The position numbers were made by a program, and so were the translations under genes. Of a stretch of DNA of 44,945 nt, positions 7,715 through 16,101 are shown one piece after another. The notes beneath the pieces were generated by a model. That model searched no databases, was not told the DNA's origin, and saw nothing but the letters and a program-made list of their open reading frames with translations. The first letter of the stretch is position 1, and every line of letters begins with the position of its first letter. The DNA is from Bradyrhizobium hipponense (GTDB lineage Bacteria; Pseudomonadota; Alphaproteobacteria; Rhizobiales; Xanthobacteraceae), in assembly GCF_008123965.1 (NCBI RefSeq), contig NZ_VSTH01000100.1, positions 1 through 44,945 of the forward strand. Direction: 5' to 3'.

Positions 7715-7726
7715 CGGAGTTGTCGC

Positions 7727-7815
7727 GTAGGGTGGGCAAAGGCGCGCTTGCGCCGTGCCCACCATCTTCCACCGTCGTCTCGAATGGTGGGCACGCTCCG
7801 CTTTGCCCACCCTAC
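7727..7815. repeat. Palindromic intergenic repeat (GTAGGGTGGGC family)
   Basis: The outer arms are a perfect 15 bp inverted repeat (GTAGGGTGGGCAAAG at 7727-7741; CTTTGCCCACCCTAC at 7801-7815), with a second nested pair GTGCCCACCAT/ATGGTGGGCAC inside. It can fold as one long hairpin. It sits between queD and hemF. Such elements are dispersed in Bradyrhizobium genomes. Confidence 0.85.
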
Positions 7816-7820
7816 GAAGT

Positions 7821-8186
7821 CTAACCCTGCGGACCGTAATAGGTGCAGCTCTCGTTGCAACTGTCGCGGTGGACGCTGACGCGGGTGAGCTTGCCGATAT
7901 GGGCCAGCCGCTCCCAGACGAAGCGTGAGAGGTTTTCCAGCGTCGGGGTGCCGAGCGCCTCGATCTTGTTGAGGAACTTGTGGTCCAGCATCAGCCGCAC
8001 GTCCTCGATCGCGCGCTGGAGAAGGCCGAGATCGACCACCATGCCGGTGTCCGGATCGGGCGTGCCGCGCACCGTCACCTCGGCGCGGAAGGAGTGGCCG
8101 TGGATTTCTTCGCTGGCGGCGCCAAACGTCGTTCCCGACAGTGAATGCGCCGCCTCGAAGCGAAACGATTTCGTCAATTCCCACAT
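7821..8186 (-). CDS. queD: 6-carboxy-tetrahydropterin synthase (QueD)-like, atypical active site
   Basis: 121 residues of the 6-pyruvoyl-tetrahydropterin synthase fold. Zn ligands H14 (FRFEAAH), H29 and H31 (IHGH) are visible, as is LDHKFLN. The QueD motif CxxxHGH is not met: the position of the usual nucleophilic Cys (four before the first His of HGH) is S25, followed by E26-E27. The C-terminal ETC-type motif reads RDSCNESC, with Asp where E. coli QueD has Glu. Adjacency to queE, downstream with a 17-base gap, supports a role in making the queuosine precursor from dihydroneopterin triphosphate. The start is the ATG at 8186; a TTG at 8201 lacks a spaced ribosome site. Confidence 0.82.
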   Translation of the reverse strand: MWELTKSFRFEAAHSLSGTTFGAASEEIHGHSFRAEVTVRGTPDPDTGMVVDLGLLQRAIEDVRLMLDHKFLNKIEALGTPTLENLSRFVWERLAHIGKLTRVSVHRDSCNESCTYYGPQG

Positions 8187-8203
8187 CTGTTCGAAAACCA
8201 ACC

Positions 8204-8836
8204 CTATCTGATGCCGAGCGATTTATGCGTTTGCACGCTGAGCCGCCATTGCGGATGACGCAGGCAGTAGTCGATGGCGCGCGCGGTGTTTTCGGCGACC
8301 TCGGGCCCGTCCATCGGCTGCAGCGAGAAGCGTTCGAAGGCAAGGCCCTCGAAGGCCTCCGGCGCGGCGAGCGCCTGCGGATAGACCAGCTTCAGCTCGT
8401 GGCCGTGGCGCAAGACGAGTTCGCTTCCGCCTTTCGGGCTGACGCAGATCCAGTCGAGCCCGTCAGGTGGGGTAATCGTGCCGTTGGTTTCCACGCCGAT
8501 CTCGAAGCCGTGGGCATGGAGCGCGTCGATTAGGGCTGCGTCCACCTGCAACAGCGGCTCGCCGCCGGTCAGCACCACGTAGCGGTTGTCGGCCGCTCCC
8601 GTCCATTGCGCGGCGATGGTGCCGGCGAGGTCTGCGGCCGAGCCGTAGCGCCCGCCGAGCGTGCCGTCAGTGCCGACGAAATCCGTGTCGCAGAACTTGC
8701 AGACGGCATCGCCGCGATCGGCCTCGCGGCCGCTCCAGAGATTGCAGCCGGCAAAACGGCAGAACACGGCAGCGCGCCCGGCATGGGCGCCTTCGCCTTG
8801 CAGGGTCAGGAAGACCTCCTTGACCGCGTAACTCAA
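8204..8836 (-). CDS. queE: 7-carboxy-7-deazaguanine synthase (radical SAM)
   Basis: 210 residues. It rearranges 6-carboxy-tetrahydropterin to 7-carboxy-7-deazaguanine in queuosine synthesis. The radical-SAM cluster ligands have the QueE spacing C31-x14-C46-x2-C49 rather than Cx3Cx2C. LQGEG near residue 12, VVLTGGEPLLQ and VETNGT are also present. The start codon is TTG at 8836 with a strong ribosome site GAGGAG six to seven bases upstream; no in-frame ATG lies near. It is preceded by trmL and followed by queD, probably one transcript. queC and queF are not in the window. Confidence 0.92.
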   Translation of the reverse strand: MSYAVKEVFLTLQGEGAHAGRAAVFCRFAGCNLWSGREADRGDAVCKFCDTDFVGTDGTLGGRYGSAADLAGTIAAQWTGAADNRYVVLTGGEPLLQVDAALIDALHAHGFEIGVETNGTITPPDGLDWICVSPKGGSELVLRHGHELKLVYPQALAAPEAFEGLAFERFSLQPMDGPEVAENTARAIDYCLRHPQWRLSVQTHKSLGIR

Positions 8837-8854
8837 TCGTCTCTCCTCAACGTA

Positions 8855-9313
8855 TCAAACTGGCTGGTTGCGGACCTGCCGCAGGGCTTCGCCTGCGGCC
8901 ATCGCCGCGGTCATCGCCACATTGAGCGACCGCAGCCCCGGTGCGATCGGGATCACCAGCCGCGCATCCGCGGCCTCGACCACCATGTCGGTGACGCCGG
9001 CGCTCTCGCGTCCGAATAGCAGGATGTCCGACGTCTGGTAACCGAAATCGCGGTAGTCGGTCGCGCCCTTGGTGGTGAACAGCAGCAGCCGACAGCCCTG
9101 CGCCGCCCGCCATTCCTCGAATTTCGGCCAGGAGTCATGACGGGTCACGCTGACGTGGTTGAGATAGTCCATTCCCGCCCGGCGGAACAGGCGGTCCGAG
9201 AACGGGAAGCCGGCCGGTTCGATGATATGGGCCGACAGTCCCAAACAGGCGCAGAGCCTGAGAATCGTGCCGGTGTTCTGGGCAATGTCGGGCTGGAAAA
9301 GTGCGATGTGCAT
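8855..9313 (-). CDS. trmL: tRNA (cytidine(34)-2'-O)-methyltransferase TrmL
   Basis: 152 residues, a minimal SPOUT (SpoU/TrmH-type) methyltransferase that 2'-O-methylates the wobble base of certain leucine tRNAs. Motifs: MHIALFQPDIAQNTGTILRL at the N-terminus, LLFGRESAGVTD near residue 100, and IPIAPGLRSLNVAMTAAMAA in the C-terminal trefoil knot that binds SAM. The start is the ATG at 9313, which fits the family; the frame runs on upstream to 9808, but that extension is antisense to petA and has no family support. No clear ribosome site. Divergent from petA across about 280 bases. Confidence 0.9.
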   Translation of the reverse strand: MHIALFQPDIAQNTGTILRLCACLGLSAHIIEPAGFPFSDRLFRRAGMDYLNHVSVTRHDSWPKFEEWRAAQGCRLLLFTTKGATDYRDFGYQTSDILLFGRESAGVTDMVVEAADARLVIPIAPGLRSLNVAMTAAMAAGEALRQVRNQPV

Positions 9314-9593
9314 GGCCGGGCAGTGGGCTGGTGTGGATCGGAAATGTCTCAATAAAACATCGCTAGCGCGGGAATTCGTGCATTGCACGCTCCCGCGCCG
9401 ATAGCGGGCTTGCGCTCGTCCGGCAAGGGTGCGAATAGAACGATTCTGGACTGCAGTTTTTGCCCTTTTTGGTGAGGACATGCGAAGTTCTGCCGCCGCG
9501 GGGGGGCCGCGGGCGCCGGCAGGCTGTTCTGGGGACGTTTGGGCGCCCCCTGGAGCGGTTCCGCCGGGAGCATAAGAAGAAAGGGTTGGAATC

Positions 9594-10124
9594 GTGACGA
9601 CAGCGTCTTCGGCGGACCATCCGACACGCCGTGATTTCTTATTCGTTGCAACCGGGGCAGCCGCAGCAGTAGGGGGCGCGGCCGCGCTCTGGCCCTTCAT
9701 TTCCCAGATGAATCCGGACGCCGCGACGATCGCCGCCGGTGCGCCGATCGAGGTCGATCTCAGCCCGGTCGCCGAGGGGCAGGACATCAAGGTGTTCTGG
9801 CGCGGCAAGCCGATCTACATCAGCCACCGCACCAAGAAACAGATCGACGAGGCGCGCGCCGTCAACGTGGCGAGCCTGCCCGATCCGCAGGCTGACGACG
9901 CCCGGGTCAAGTCCGGCCACGAGCAGTGGCTGGTCGTGATCGGCATCTGCACCCATCTCGGCTGCATCCCGATCGCTCATGAGGGCAATTACGACGGGTT
10001 CTTCTGCCCCTGCCATGGTTCGCAGTACGATTCGTCCGGCCGCATCCGCCAGGGGCCCGCGCCCGCAAACCTGCCGGTTCCGCCGTACCAGTTCGTTTCC
10101 GACACCAAAATCCAGATCGGCTGA
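9594..10124 (+). CDS. petA: Ubiquinol-cytochrome c reductase Rieske iron-sulfur subunit
   Basis: 176 residues. It carries the [2Fe-2S] cluster that moves electrons from ubiquinol to cytochrome c1 in the bc1 complex. A twin-arginine motif (TRRDFLFVA, residues 11-19) precedes a hydrophobic N-terminal anchor. Cluster-binding boxes are C119-T-H121-L-G-C124 and C138-P-C140-H141-G-S, giving both ligands and the disulfide pair. The start is a GTG at 9594 preceded by an AAGGG-like ribosome site. It leads the petA-fbcH operon; the gap to fbcH is 62 bases. Confidence 0.96.
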   Translation: MTTASSADHPTRRDFLFVATGAAAAVGGAAALWPFISQMNPDAATIAAGAPIEVDLSPVAEGQDIKVFWRGKPIYISHRTKKQIDEARAVNVASLPDPQADDARVKSGHEQWLVVIGICTHLGCIPIAHEGNYDGFFCPCHGSQYDSSGRIRQGPAPANLPVPPYQFVSDTKIQIG

Positions 10125-10186
10125 GCTTCGGACCCGCATCCGAAGCCTCGCGTCGTCTCGTCGTCTTATTTCCTCAGGATCGCATC

Positions 10187-12259
10187 ATGAGCGGACCATC
10201 CGACTACCAGCCGAGCAATCCGGCGCTGCAATGGATCGAGCGGCGCCTGCCGATTTTTGGTCTCATCCACTCCTCCTTCGTCGCCTATCCGACCCCGCGC
10301 AACCTGAACTACTGGTGGACCTTCGGCGCCATCCTCTCCTTCATGCTCGGGATCCAGATCCTGACTGGCGTCATCCTGGCGATGCACTACACGCCGCACG
10401 CCGATCTCGCCTTCAAGTCGGTCGAGCTGATCGTTCGTGACGTGAACTACGGCTGGCTGCTCCGCAACATGCACGCGGTCGGCGCATCGATGTTCTTTGT
10501 CGCGGTCTACGTCCATATGTTCCGTGGCATCTATTACGGCTCCTTCAAGGAGCCGCGCGAGGTGCTGTGGATCCTCGGTGTCATCATCTACCTCCTGATG
10601 ATGGCGACAGGCTTCATGGGCTACGTGCTGCCGTGGGGCCAGATGAGCTTCTGGGGCGCCACCGTCATCACCAATTTGTTCTCCGCCATTCCCTATGCCG
10701 GCGAGAGCATCGTGACACTGCTGTGGGGCGGCTACTCGGTCGGCAACCCGACGCTGAACCGCTTCTTCTCGCTGCACTATCTGCTGCCGTTCCTGATCGC
10801 TGGCGTGGTCGTGCTCCACGTCTGGGCGCTGCATGTCGCCGGCCAGAACAATCCGGACGGCGTCGAGCCGAAGACGGAAAAGGACACGGTTCCGTTCACG
10901 CCGCACGCGACCATCAAGGACATGTTCGGCGTTTCCTGTTTCATGCTGCTCTACGCCTGGTTCATCTTCTACATGCCGAACTATCTCGGCGACGCCGACA
11001 ACTACATTCCGGCGAACCCGGGCGTGACGCCGCCGCACATCGTGCCGGAATGGTATTACCTGCCGTTCTACGCGATCTTGCGCTCGATCCCGAACAAGCT
11101 CGCCGGCGTCATCGCGATGTTCTCGGCAATCCTCATCCTGTGCTTCCTGCCCTGGCTCGACAGCGCCAAGACGAGGTCCTCGAAGTATCGCCCGTTGGCC
11201 AAGCAGTTCTTCTGGATCTTCGTCGCGGTCTGTATCCTGCTCGGTTATCTCGGCGCTCAGCCGCCGGAAGGCATCTACGTGATCGCCGGCCGGATCCTGA
11301 CGTTCTGCTACTTCGCCTACTTCCTGATCGTGCTGCCGCTGCTCGCGCGCATCGAGACGCCGCGGCCGGTGCCGAACTCGATCGCCGACGCGGTGCTCGC
11401 CAAGACCGGCAGCAAGTCGACGCCGATGGTGTCGACCGCGATCGTGCTTGCGCTGGCCGGCGCCTTGTTCGCGGGCTCGATCGACAGCGCGAAAGCGGCC
11501 GAAGGCAGCGATAAGCCGCCGGGCAACAAATGGTCCTTCGCTGGCCCTGTCGGCACGTTTGACCGAGGCGCGCTGCAGCGTGGCCTGAAGGTCTACAAGG
11601 AGGTCTGCGCCAGCTGCCACGGCCTGTCCTACATCGCCTTCCGCAACCTCGCGGAAGCCGGCGGCCCCGGCTATTCGGTGGCGCAGGCGACGGCGTTTGC
11701 CTCCGACTACAAGATCAAGGACGGCCCGAACGATGCCGGCGACATGTTCGAGCGTCCGGGCCGGCCTGCCGACTATTTCCCCTCGCCGTTCCCGAACGAG
11801 CAGGCGGCGCGTGCGGCAAACGGCGGCGCGGCGCCACCCGATCTGTCGCTGATCACCAAGGCCCGCTCGTATGGCCGCGGCTTCCCGATGTTCATCATCG
11901 ACTTCTTCAGCCAATACCAGGAGCAAGGCCCGGACTACGTCGCGGCGGTGCTCCAGGGCTTTGAGGACAAGGTGCCGGAAGGCGTGACCATCCCGGAGGG
12001 CTCCTACTATAACAAGTACTTCCCGGGCCACGCCATCAAGATGCCGAAGCCGCTCAGCGACGGCCAGGTGACCTATGACGACGGCTCGCCGACCACGGTG
12101 GCGCAGTACGCCAAGGACGTCACCACGTTCCTGATGTGGACCGCCGAGCCGCACATGGAAGCGCGCAAGCGCCTCGGCTTCCAGGTGTTCATCTTCCTGA
12201 TCATCTTCGCGGGCCTGATGTACTTCACCAAGAAGAAAGTCTGGGCCGAGTCGCACTGA
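10187..12259 (+). CDS. fbcH: Cytochrome b/c1 fusion polyprotein of the bc1 complex
   Basis: 690 residues. Residues ~1-405 are cytochrome b: WWTFGAILSFMLGIQILTG, GYVLPWGQMSFWG, the PEWYYLPFYAILR motif and about eight membrane helices with the two-heme His pattern. Residues ~415-440 form a hydrophobic export signal for the second half (LALAGALFAGSIDSAKAAEG). Residues ~440-690 are cytochrome c1 with the heme site C474-A-S-C477-H478, a Met ligand candidate in IKMPKPL, and a C-terminal anchor (VFIFLIIFAGLMYF). In Bradyrhizobium the single product is cleaved to give cytochromes b and c1. It ends at a strong terminator. Confidence 0.96.
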   Translation: MSGPSDYQPSNPALQWIERRLPIFGLIHSSFVAYPTPRNLNYWWTFGAILSFMLGIQILTGVILAMHYTPHADLAFKSVELIVRDVNYGWLLRNMHAVGASMFFVAVYVHMFRGIYYGSFKEPREVLWILGVIIYLLMMATGFMGYVLPWGQMSFWGATVITNLFSAIPYAGESIVTLLWGGYSVGNPTLNRFFSLHYLLPFLIAGVVVLHVWALHVAGQNNPDGVEPKTEKDTVPFTPHATIKDMFGVSCFMLLYAWFIFYMPNYLGDADNYIPANPGVTPPHIVPEWYYLPFYAILRSIPNKLAGVIAMFSAILILCFLPWLDSAKTRSSKYRPLAKQFFWIFVAVCILLGYLGAQPPEGIYVIAGRILTFCYFAYFLIVLPLLARIETPRPVPNSIADAVLAKTGSKSTPMVSTAIVLALAGALFAGSIDSAKAAEGSDKPPGNKWSFAGPVGTFDRGALQRGLKVYKEVCASCHGLSYIAFRNLAEAGGPGYSVAQATAFASDYKIKDGPNDAGDMFERPGRPADYFPSPFPNEQAARAANGGAAPPDLSLITKARSYGRGFPMFIIDFFSQYQEQGPDYVAAVLQGFEDKVPEGVTIPEGSYYNKYFPGHAIKMPKPLSDGQVTYDDGSPTTVAQYAKDVTTFLMWTAEPHMEARKRLGFQVFIFLIIFAGLMYFTKKKVWAESH

Positions 12260-12281
12260 GCGGCGCGAGCGAGACGAGATA

Positions 12282-12308
12282 GAAAAGCCCCCGCGAGGGG
12301 GCTTTTTG
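12282..12308 (+). terminator. Rho-independent terminator of petA-fbcH
   Basis: AAAAGCCCCC-GCGA-GGGGGCTTTTT just after the fbcH stop: an 8-10 bp stem with a 4-base loop and a T-tract. It is the clearest terminator in the window. Confidence 0.92.
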
Positions 12309-12313
12309 TTGCC

Positions 12314-12462
12314 GTCATTCCGGGGCGATGCGACGGGACCGCACAAAGCGCGGCCCGGAGCGTCGAGCCCGGAATCCATTCATCCACCAACTCCGTAGCA
12401 CCATGGGCTCTCAGATGCGCAATTGCGCATCATAGCTCGCGCTAGGCGCGCCCCGGAATGAC
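12314..12462. repeat. Palindromic intergenic repeat (GTCATTCCGGGG family), copy 1
   Basis: Begins GTCATTCCGGGGC and ends GCCCCGGAATGAC, with an internal GCGCAATTGCGC palindrome and the tract gcccggaatccat. The copy at 38325-38449 shares the ends, the internal palindrome and the cccggaatccat tract. Located between the fbcH terminator and the dienelactone hydrolase gene. Confidence 0.85.
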
Positions 12463-12538
12463 GAGAGTGTGGATTGCGCCGAGCTCTCTCAATCGCCAAA
12501 ATGCCTTCAACGCCCCCAGAACATCATCGGAGGACACC

Positions 12539-13213
12539 ATGGGAACCGCGATCACCTTCAAGCGTCCGGACGGCAAGGACGCCTCGGGCTATCTCGCCAA
12601 TGCGGCGCGCGGCAATGCGCCGGGCGTGGTCGTGATCCAGGAATGGTGGGGTCTGTCGGACCAGATCAAGGGGCTGTGCGATCGCTTTGCGCTGGCCGGT
12701 TTCGATGCGCTGGCGCCCGATCTCTACAAGGGCAAGGTGGTGCCCTATCACGACACCGATTCCGCCAACAACGAGATGAACTCGCTCGACTTCATGGATG
12801 CCACCACGCAGACCGTGCGCGGCGCCGCGCAATATCTGTCGCGCAATGGCGCCAAGGTCGGCCTGACCGGATTCTGCCTCGGCGGCGCCGTGACCATCAT
12901 CGGCGCCACCAAAATCCCTGAGCTCGCGGCCGGCGTCGTGTTCTACGGCATCCCGCCGGAGCAGGCGGCCAAGCCCGCCGACATTAAGATCCCGCTTCAG
13001 GCCCACTTCGCCAACAAGGACGACTGGTGCACGCCGCAGCTGGTGGATGCCTTCGAAAAGAGCATGAAGGCCGCCGGCAAGTCGCTCGAGCTGTTCCGCT
13101 ATGATGCCGAGCACGCCTTCGTCAACGAGCAGCGCCAGGCCGTGCACGACCGCGAAGCCGCCGAGCTCGCCTGGGGCCGCGCGACGGAGTTTTTCCGCAA
13201 GCATCTGGGGTAG
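12539..13213 (+). CDS. Dienelactone hydrolase family protein
   Basis: 224-residue alpha/beta hydrolase. The triad expected for dienelactone hydrolase is visible: Cys113 in TGFCLGGA, Asp in ANKDDWC and His in DAEHAFVNE. The N-terminal VVVIQEWWGLSDQIKGLCDR is the family's strand 1/oxyanion region. Classical members open dienelactones in chlorocatechol breakdown, but many act on other esters; without catabolic neighbours the substrate is unknown. The start is the ATG at 12539 with GGAGG seven bases upstream; the open frame runs back into the repeat and is not used. Confidence 0.87.
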   Translation: MGTAITFKRPDGKDASGYLANAARGNAPGVVVIQEWWGLSDQIKGLCDRFALAGFDALAPDLYKGKVVPYHDTDSANNEMNSLDFMDATTQTVRGAAQYLSRNGAKVGLTGFCLGGAVTIIGATKIPELAAGVVFYGIPPEQAAKPADIKIPLQAHFANKDDWCTPQLVDAFEKSMKAAGKSLELFRYDAEHAFVNEQRQAVHDREAAELAWGRATEFFRKHLG

Positions 13214-13248
13214 GGGCATCGTAGATCGTTCGATCGCTGGAGGCTGCA

Positions 13249-14157
13249 TCAGTCGTCGCAGGTCACGATGATGCTGTTTCCATCGGGATCGTTGGCCTGC
13301 ACGGCATTTGTGGATTCGAGAAAGCGAATGCCGCCGGCAGCCAGACGGCCCGCCACGCCCTCGATCACATCCGGTGAGGGAACCGAGATTGTGAACCACT
13401 TGAGACCGGCCATAGCAGCGGATGCATCCGGAGCATCCGCAGCAGTCCAGTTGCTGAAGGCGACAAGATGCGGTCGTGTGGCGGTCCCCACGTCGTACAT
13501 ACCGAAGGCCGGGACCTGCAGCAGCGGCAGGAAGCCGATAGTATCCGCATAAAATCGATTGGTCAGATCGAGATCCCGAACGCGCAGGTGGATGTGGCCA
13601 AGCTCGGTCCCGCCTGGAAGCGGATGGGCAAGTCCCGCAGCATCGATGAAGTCCCCAACCATCGGCCGGAGATCAAGAGGCAGAGCGGCAGGATGGATTT
13701 CGCCACCAACTGATACCGCGCGCAGCCCTCCGCCGACGACTTCCAGCCGACCGCGATGCGGCGTCTCCAGTACGAGTTCAATTCCGATTCCGTCGTCGTC
13801 CGACAGGTAGATCGCCTTTGCCACGGTGCGGTCTACGGCGCGAAAACTGCGGCCCACTGTGCCAAGCCGGGCGGCAACACGCGCGAATTCCTTGTCAGAT
13901 GGAATATGCAGGGCAACGTGATGAAGGCCAAGGGATGCCTCCGAGGCCTCGTCGCGTGCGGAGGCACAGAAGGCCAGGAGCACCCGACTTCCAACGCCCA
14001 TTTCCATACTATCGCGGTCGCGTGAAAGTATTGAGAGGCCAACGAGGTCCCGCCACACCGCAGCCGCCCGCTCAAAGTTCGTGACCTTGAGATGAGCGCG
14101 GCCGAGCCGCGTGCTGTCGGGAAGCTTATGGGTGAGGGTGGGAAGAGCCATAGTCAT
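13249..14157 (-). CDS. Two-domain VOC (glyoxalase/extradiol dioxygenase-like) protein
   Basis: 302 residues with two vicinal-oxygen-chelate modules (~18-145 and ~185-300). Metal-ligand positions look kept: H22 in LGRAHLKVTNFERA, H in SLGLHHVALHIP, E in IGIELVLETP, then H in LGHIHLRVRDL and a PDGNSI tail in the second half. The layout is like CatE (catechol 2,3-dioxygenase-type) proteins of Gram-positives; the real substrate is unknown. The ATG at 14157 follows AAGGAG by about seven bases. A 62-residue membrane protein gene ends 21 bases upstream, so the two are probably cotranscribed, divergent from the winged-helix regulator. Confidence 0.8.
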   Translation of the reverse strand: MTMALPTLTHKLPDSTRLGRAHLKVTNFERAAAVWRDLVGLSILSRDRDSMEMGVGSRVLLAFCASARDEASEASLGLHHVALHIPSDKEFARVAARLGTVGRSFRAVDRTVAKAIYLSDDDGIGIELVLETPHRGRLEVVGGGLRAVSVGGEIHPAALPLDLRPMVGDFIDAAGLAHPLPGGTELGHIHLRVRDLDLTNRFYADTIGFLPLLQVPAFGMYDVGTATRPHLVAFSNWTAADAPDASAAMAGLKWFTISVPSPDVIEGVAGRLAAGGIRFLESTNAVQANDPDGNSIIVTCDD

Positions 14158-14178
14158 CTGCCTCTCCTTGGCAACGTT

Positions 14179-14367
14179 TCAGGAGTGCCAGAGGGCGGCG
14201 GCTATCGTGCCCAGCGCAACCACCAGAAGGGCCACACCGAATGGCCAAGGAAGGCGGGCCGGCGACGACACGACTTTCGGGGGAATACGGTCGCTTGCAG
14301 CCGAACTGGTCCTTCGTGCGGCCTCGATTTCCATAAGGCAAAGATAGTAATAGTCCCAATAAACCAT
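14179..14367 (-). CDS. Small single-pass membrane protein
   Basis: 62 residues: a polar N-terminus (MVYWDYYYLCLMEIEAARRT), a Ser/Pro linker and a C-terminal hydrophobic helix (FGVALLVVALGTIAAALW). The start at 14367 is favoured by GGGAG six bases before the ATG; an ATG 20 codons earlier lacks a ribosome site. No family recognised. It sits 21 bases upstream of the VOC gene on the same strand and 130 bases from the divergent regulator, which might control both. Confidence 0.55.
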   Translation of the reverse strand: MVYWDYYYLCLMEIEAARRTSSAASDRIPPKVVSSPARLPWPFGVALLVVALGTIAAALWHS

Positions 14368-14519
14368 CGATCTCTCCCGCCGAATTGCGGTGTAAAACAT
14401 CCGTGACGCGGGAGACTGTGCAGGCACGGAAAGCGCTTGTATCGAAGGTTCGCCGAAGGAGTTCCGAAAAGACGTTGAAGCAGCTAATCTCCCCGCCGTG
14501 CAGGATCGTGGCCTGACCT

Positions 14520-16040
14520 TTGGACCCTTTCGTCTTGACTGCGATAGCGGTGCGCTTTTCGCGGGAGGGGGAGCACGTTCCCATTGGAAGACGGGGCGCG
14601 CGCCTGCTGAGGGCTCTGCTCGGGCGCGCGGGTGAAGTCCTGACCAAGTCGGAACTTCTCGACGTGGGCTGGCCTGGTCTTGCCGTTGAAGAGAGCAACC
14701 TCTCGGTCCAGATCGCGCAGCTTCGCAAGGCGCTGGGGCCCTCGCCCGAAGGCGGCGAATGGATCATCACCATTCCGCGCGTTGGCTATCGCTTCAGGCC
14801 TCCGGCCCCCGAGAAAGCCGGCGCGACACCCCCGCGAAACGGCGAAAGGCCCTCGATCGCGATCCTTCCCTTCGCGCATCTCGGCCCTGAACCGGACCGG
14901 GAGCTCTTTGCCGACGGGCTGGTGGACGACATCATCAACACCCTTTCGAAACTCTCCGGTCTGACGGTCATCGCCCACAACTCATCCCTTTTTTACAAGG
15001 GGCGCGAGACGGATATCCGGGAGATCGCGCGTGACCTCGGTGTGCGCTATGTGCTGCAGGGCAGCCTGCAGAAGAGCGGGGACCGCATTCGAATTTCCGT
15101 CCGCCTGAGCGATGTCGAGCGCGCTGCCGCCATTTGGGCCGAACGCTACGATCGCGGGCTTTCCGATCTCTTCGCCATACGGGATGAGATCGCGCTACGC
15201 CTTGCGACTGACATGCAGGTCATCTTCATGCAAGGCGAGGAAGCGCGGCTTCAGTACTACACCACGACGACCAACGTCGAGGCCTGGGCGTGCTACGTGA
15301 AGGGGCTCGCCACCATCTTCTGGCCCGACCGACAGACGAAGCCTGGCGAGGACATGGCGATCGCCTGCCGCCATTGGGAACGGGCGCTCGCGCACGACCC
15401 TCATTCCGCAGCGCTGCACGCGATGTTGGGATTTGCGCATACGTGGAATGCGCGGTTCGGGTGGTGGGGCGATCGGAAAGCCTACCTGGCAAGCGGAACG
15501 ATGCACATCGAGAAGGCTCTGTCGATCGACCCGACGAATGCGGAAGCGCTGGTCAGTTCGGCGATCGCCTGCCTCATGGAAGCCCGTTTCGATGAAGCGG
15601 TGGGCAAAGCCCGAAGAGCCGTTGACTTGGCGCCAGGCGCGCCAAAGATCGCAACCTTCGCAGGCTACGTTTTCACGGCGACTGGGCTTGCGCAGGAAGC
15701 GATCGCCCAAATTGAGAAGGCGATCCGGCTGAACCCGCATTTCCCGCAGCTCTACCTCAGTTTTCTGGGCAATGCCTACCGCCTCGCTGGACGCATGGAC
15801 GAGGCGATCGCCACGTTGGAGGAGTACTCTGCCCGGATGCCGGGCTTTGGAGGCAGGGACTTGGTGATTGCCTATGAGCGCAGCGGCCGGCACGACGAAG
15901 CAAAAGATGCCGCAGCCCGCCTCCTCAAGGCGGTGCCGGACTTTACCATCAGCGGGTGGATCGCGACGCAGTTTCGCAGCGATACCACCGAATTCGAAGC
16001 CGACATCGCGGCCCTTCGTGCGGCTGGCCTGCCGGACTGA
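14520..16040 (+). CDS. Winged-helix/TolB-like/TPR regulator, apparent N-terminal frameshift
   Basis: Order of parts: OmpR/CadC-type winged helix (residues ~5-95; LLRALLGRAGEVLTKSELLD, VQIAQLRKALG, VGYRF), a TolB-like segment (~110-230; PSIAILPFAHLGPEPDRELF, VRYVLQGS), then tetratricopeptide repeats (~255-500). This build is common in Bradyrhizobium, often in place of an adenylate cyclase N-terminus. As written the frame opens with a TTG at 14520. The family's first strand, FGPFRLDCDSGALF, is readable in the neighbouring frame from a GTG at 14498 up to about 14560. One extra G near 14561 would explain the shift. It is either a sequencing or assembly error, or a damaged N-terminus. Confidence 0.78.
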   Translation: MDPFVLTAIAVRFSREGEHVPIGRRGARLLRALLGRAGEVLTKSELLDVGWPGLAVEESNLSVQIAQLRKALGPSPEGGEWIITIPRVGYRFRPPAPEKAGATPPRNGERPSIAILPFAHLGPEPDRELFADGLVDDIINTLSKLSGLTVIAHNSSLFYKGRETDIREIARDLGVRYVLQGSLQKSGDRIRISVRLSDVERAAAIWAERYDRGLSDLFAIRDEIALRLATDMQVIFMQGEEARLQYYTTTTNVEAWACYVKGLATIFWPDRQTKPGEDMAIACRHWERALAHDPHSAALHAMLGFAHTWNARFGWWGDRKAYLASGTMHIEKALSIDPTNAEALVSSAIACLMEARFDEAVGKARRAVDLAPGAPKIATFAGYVFTATGLAQEAIAQIEKAIRLNPHFPQLYLSFLGNAYRLAGRMDEAIATLEEYSARMPGFGGRDLVIAYERSGRHDEAKDAAARLLKAVPDFTISGWIATQFRSDTTEFEADIAALRAAGLPD

Positions 16041-16101
16041 GAAGAAACGCCCCGGCGTCTCGGCGCCAGGTTCTTGGGAGCCAGGTCTCCAAGTCTTGCC
16101 C

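Noticed and set aside
9314..9808. Upstream extension of trmL to 9808
   Set aside because: It would add 165 residues absent from TrmL and run antisense through petA and its promoter.
10166..12379. 737-codon minus-strand open frame across fbcH
   Set aside because: It is antisense to the unmistakable cytochrome b/c1 gene, and its composition (Arg, Val, Asp, Gly, His) is that of a high-GC shadow frame.
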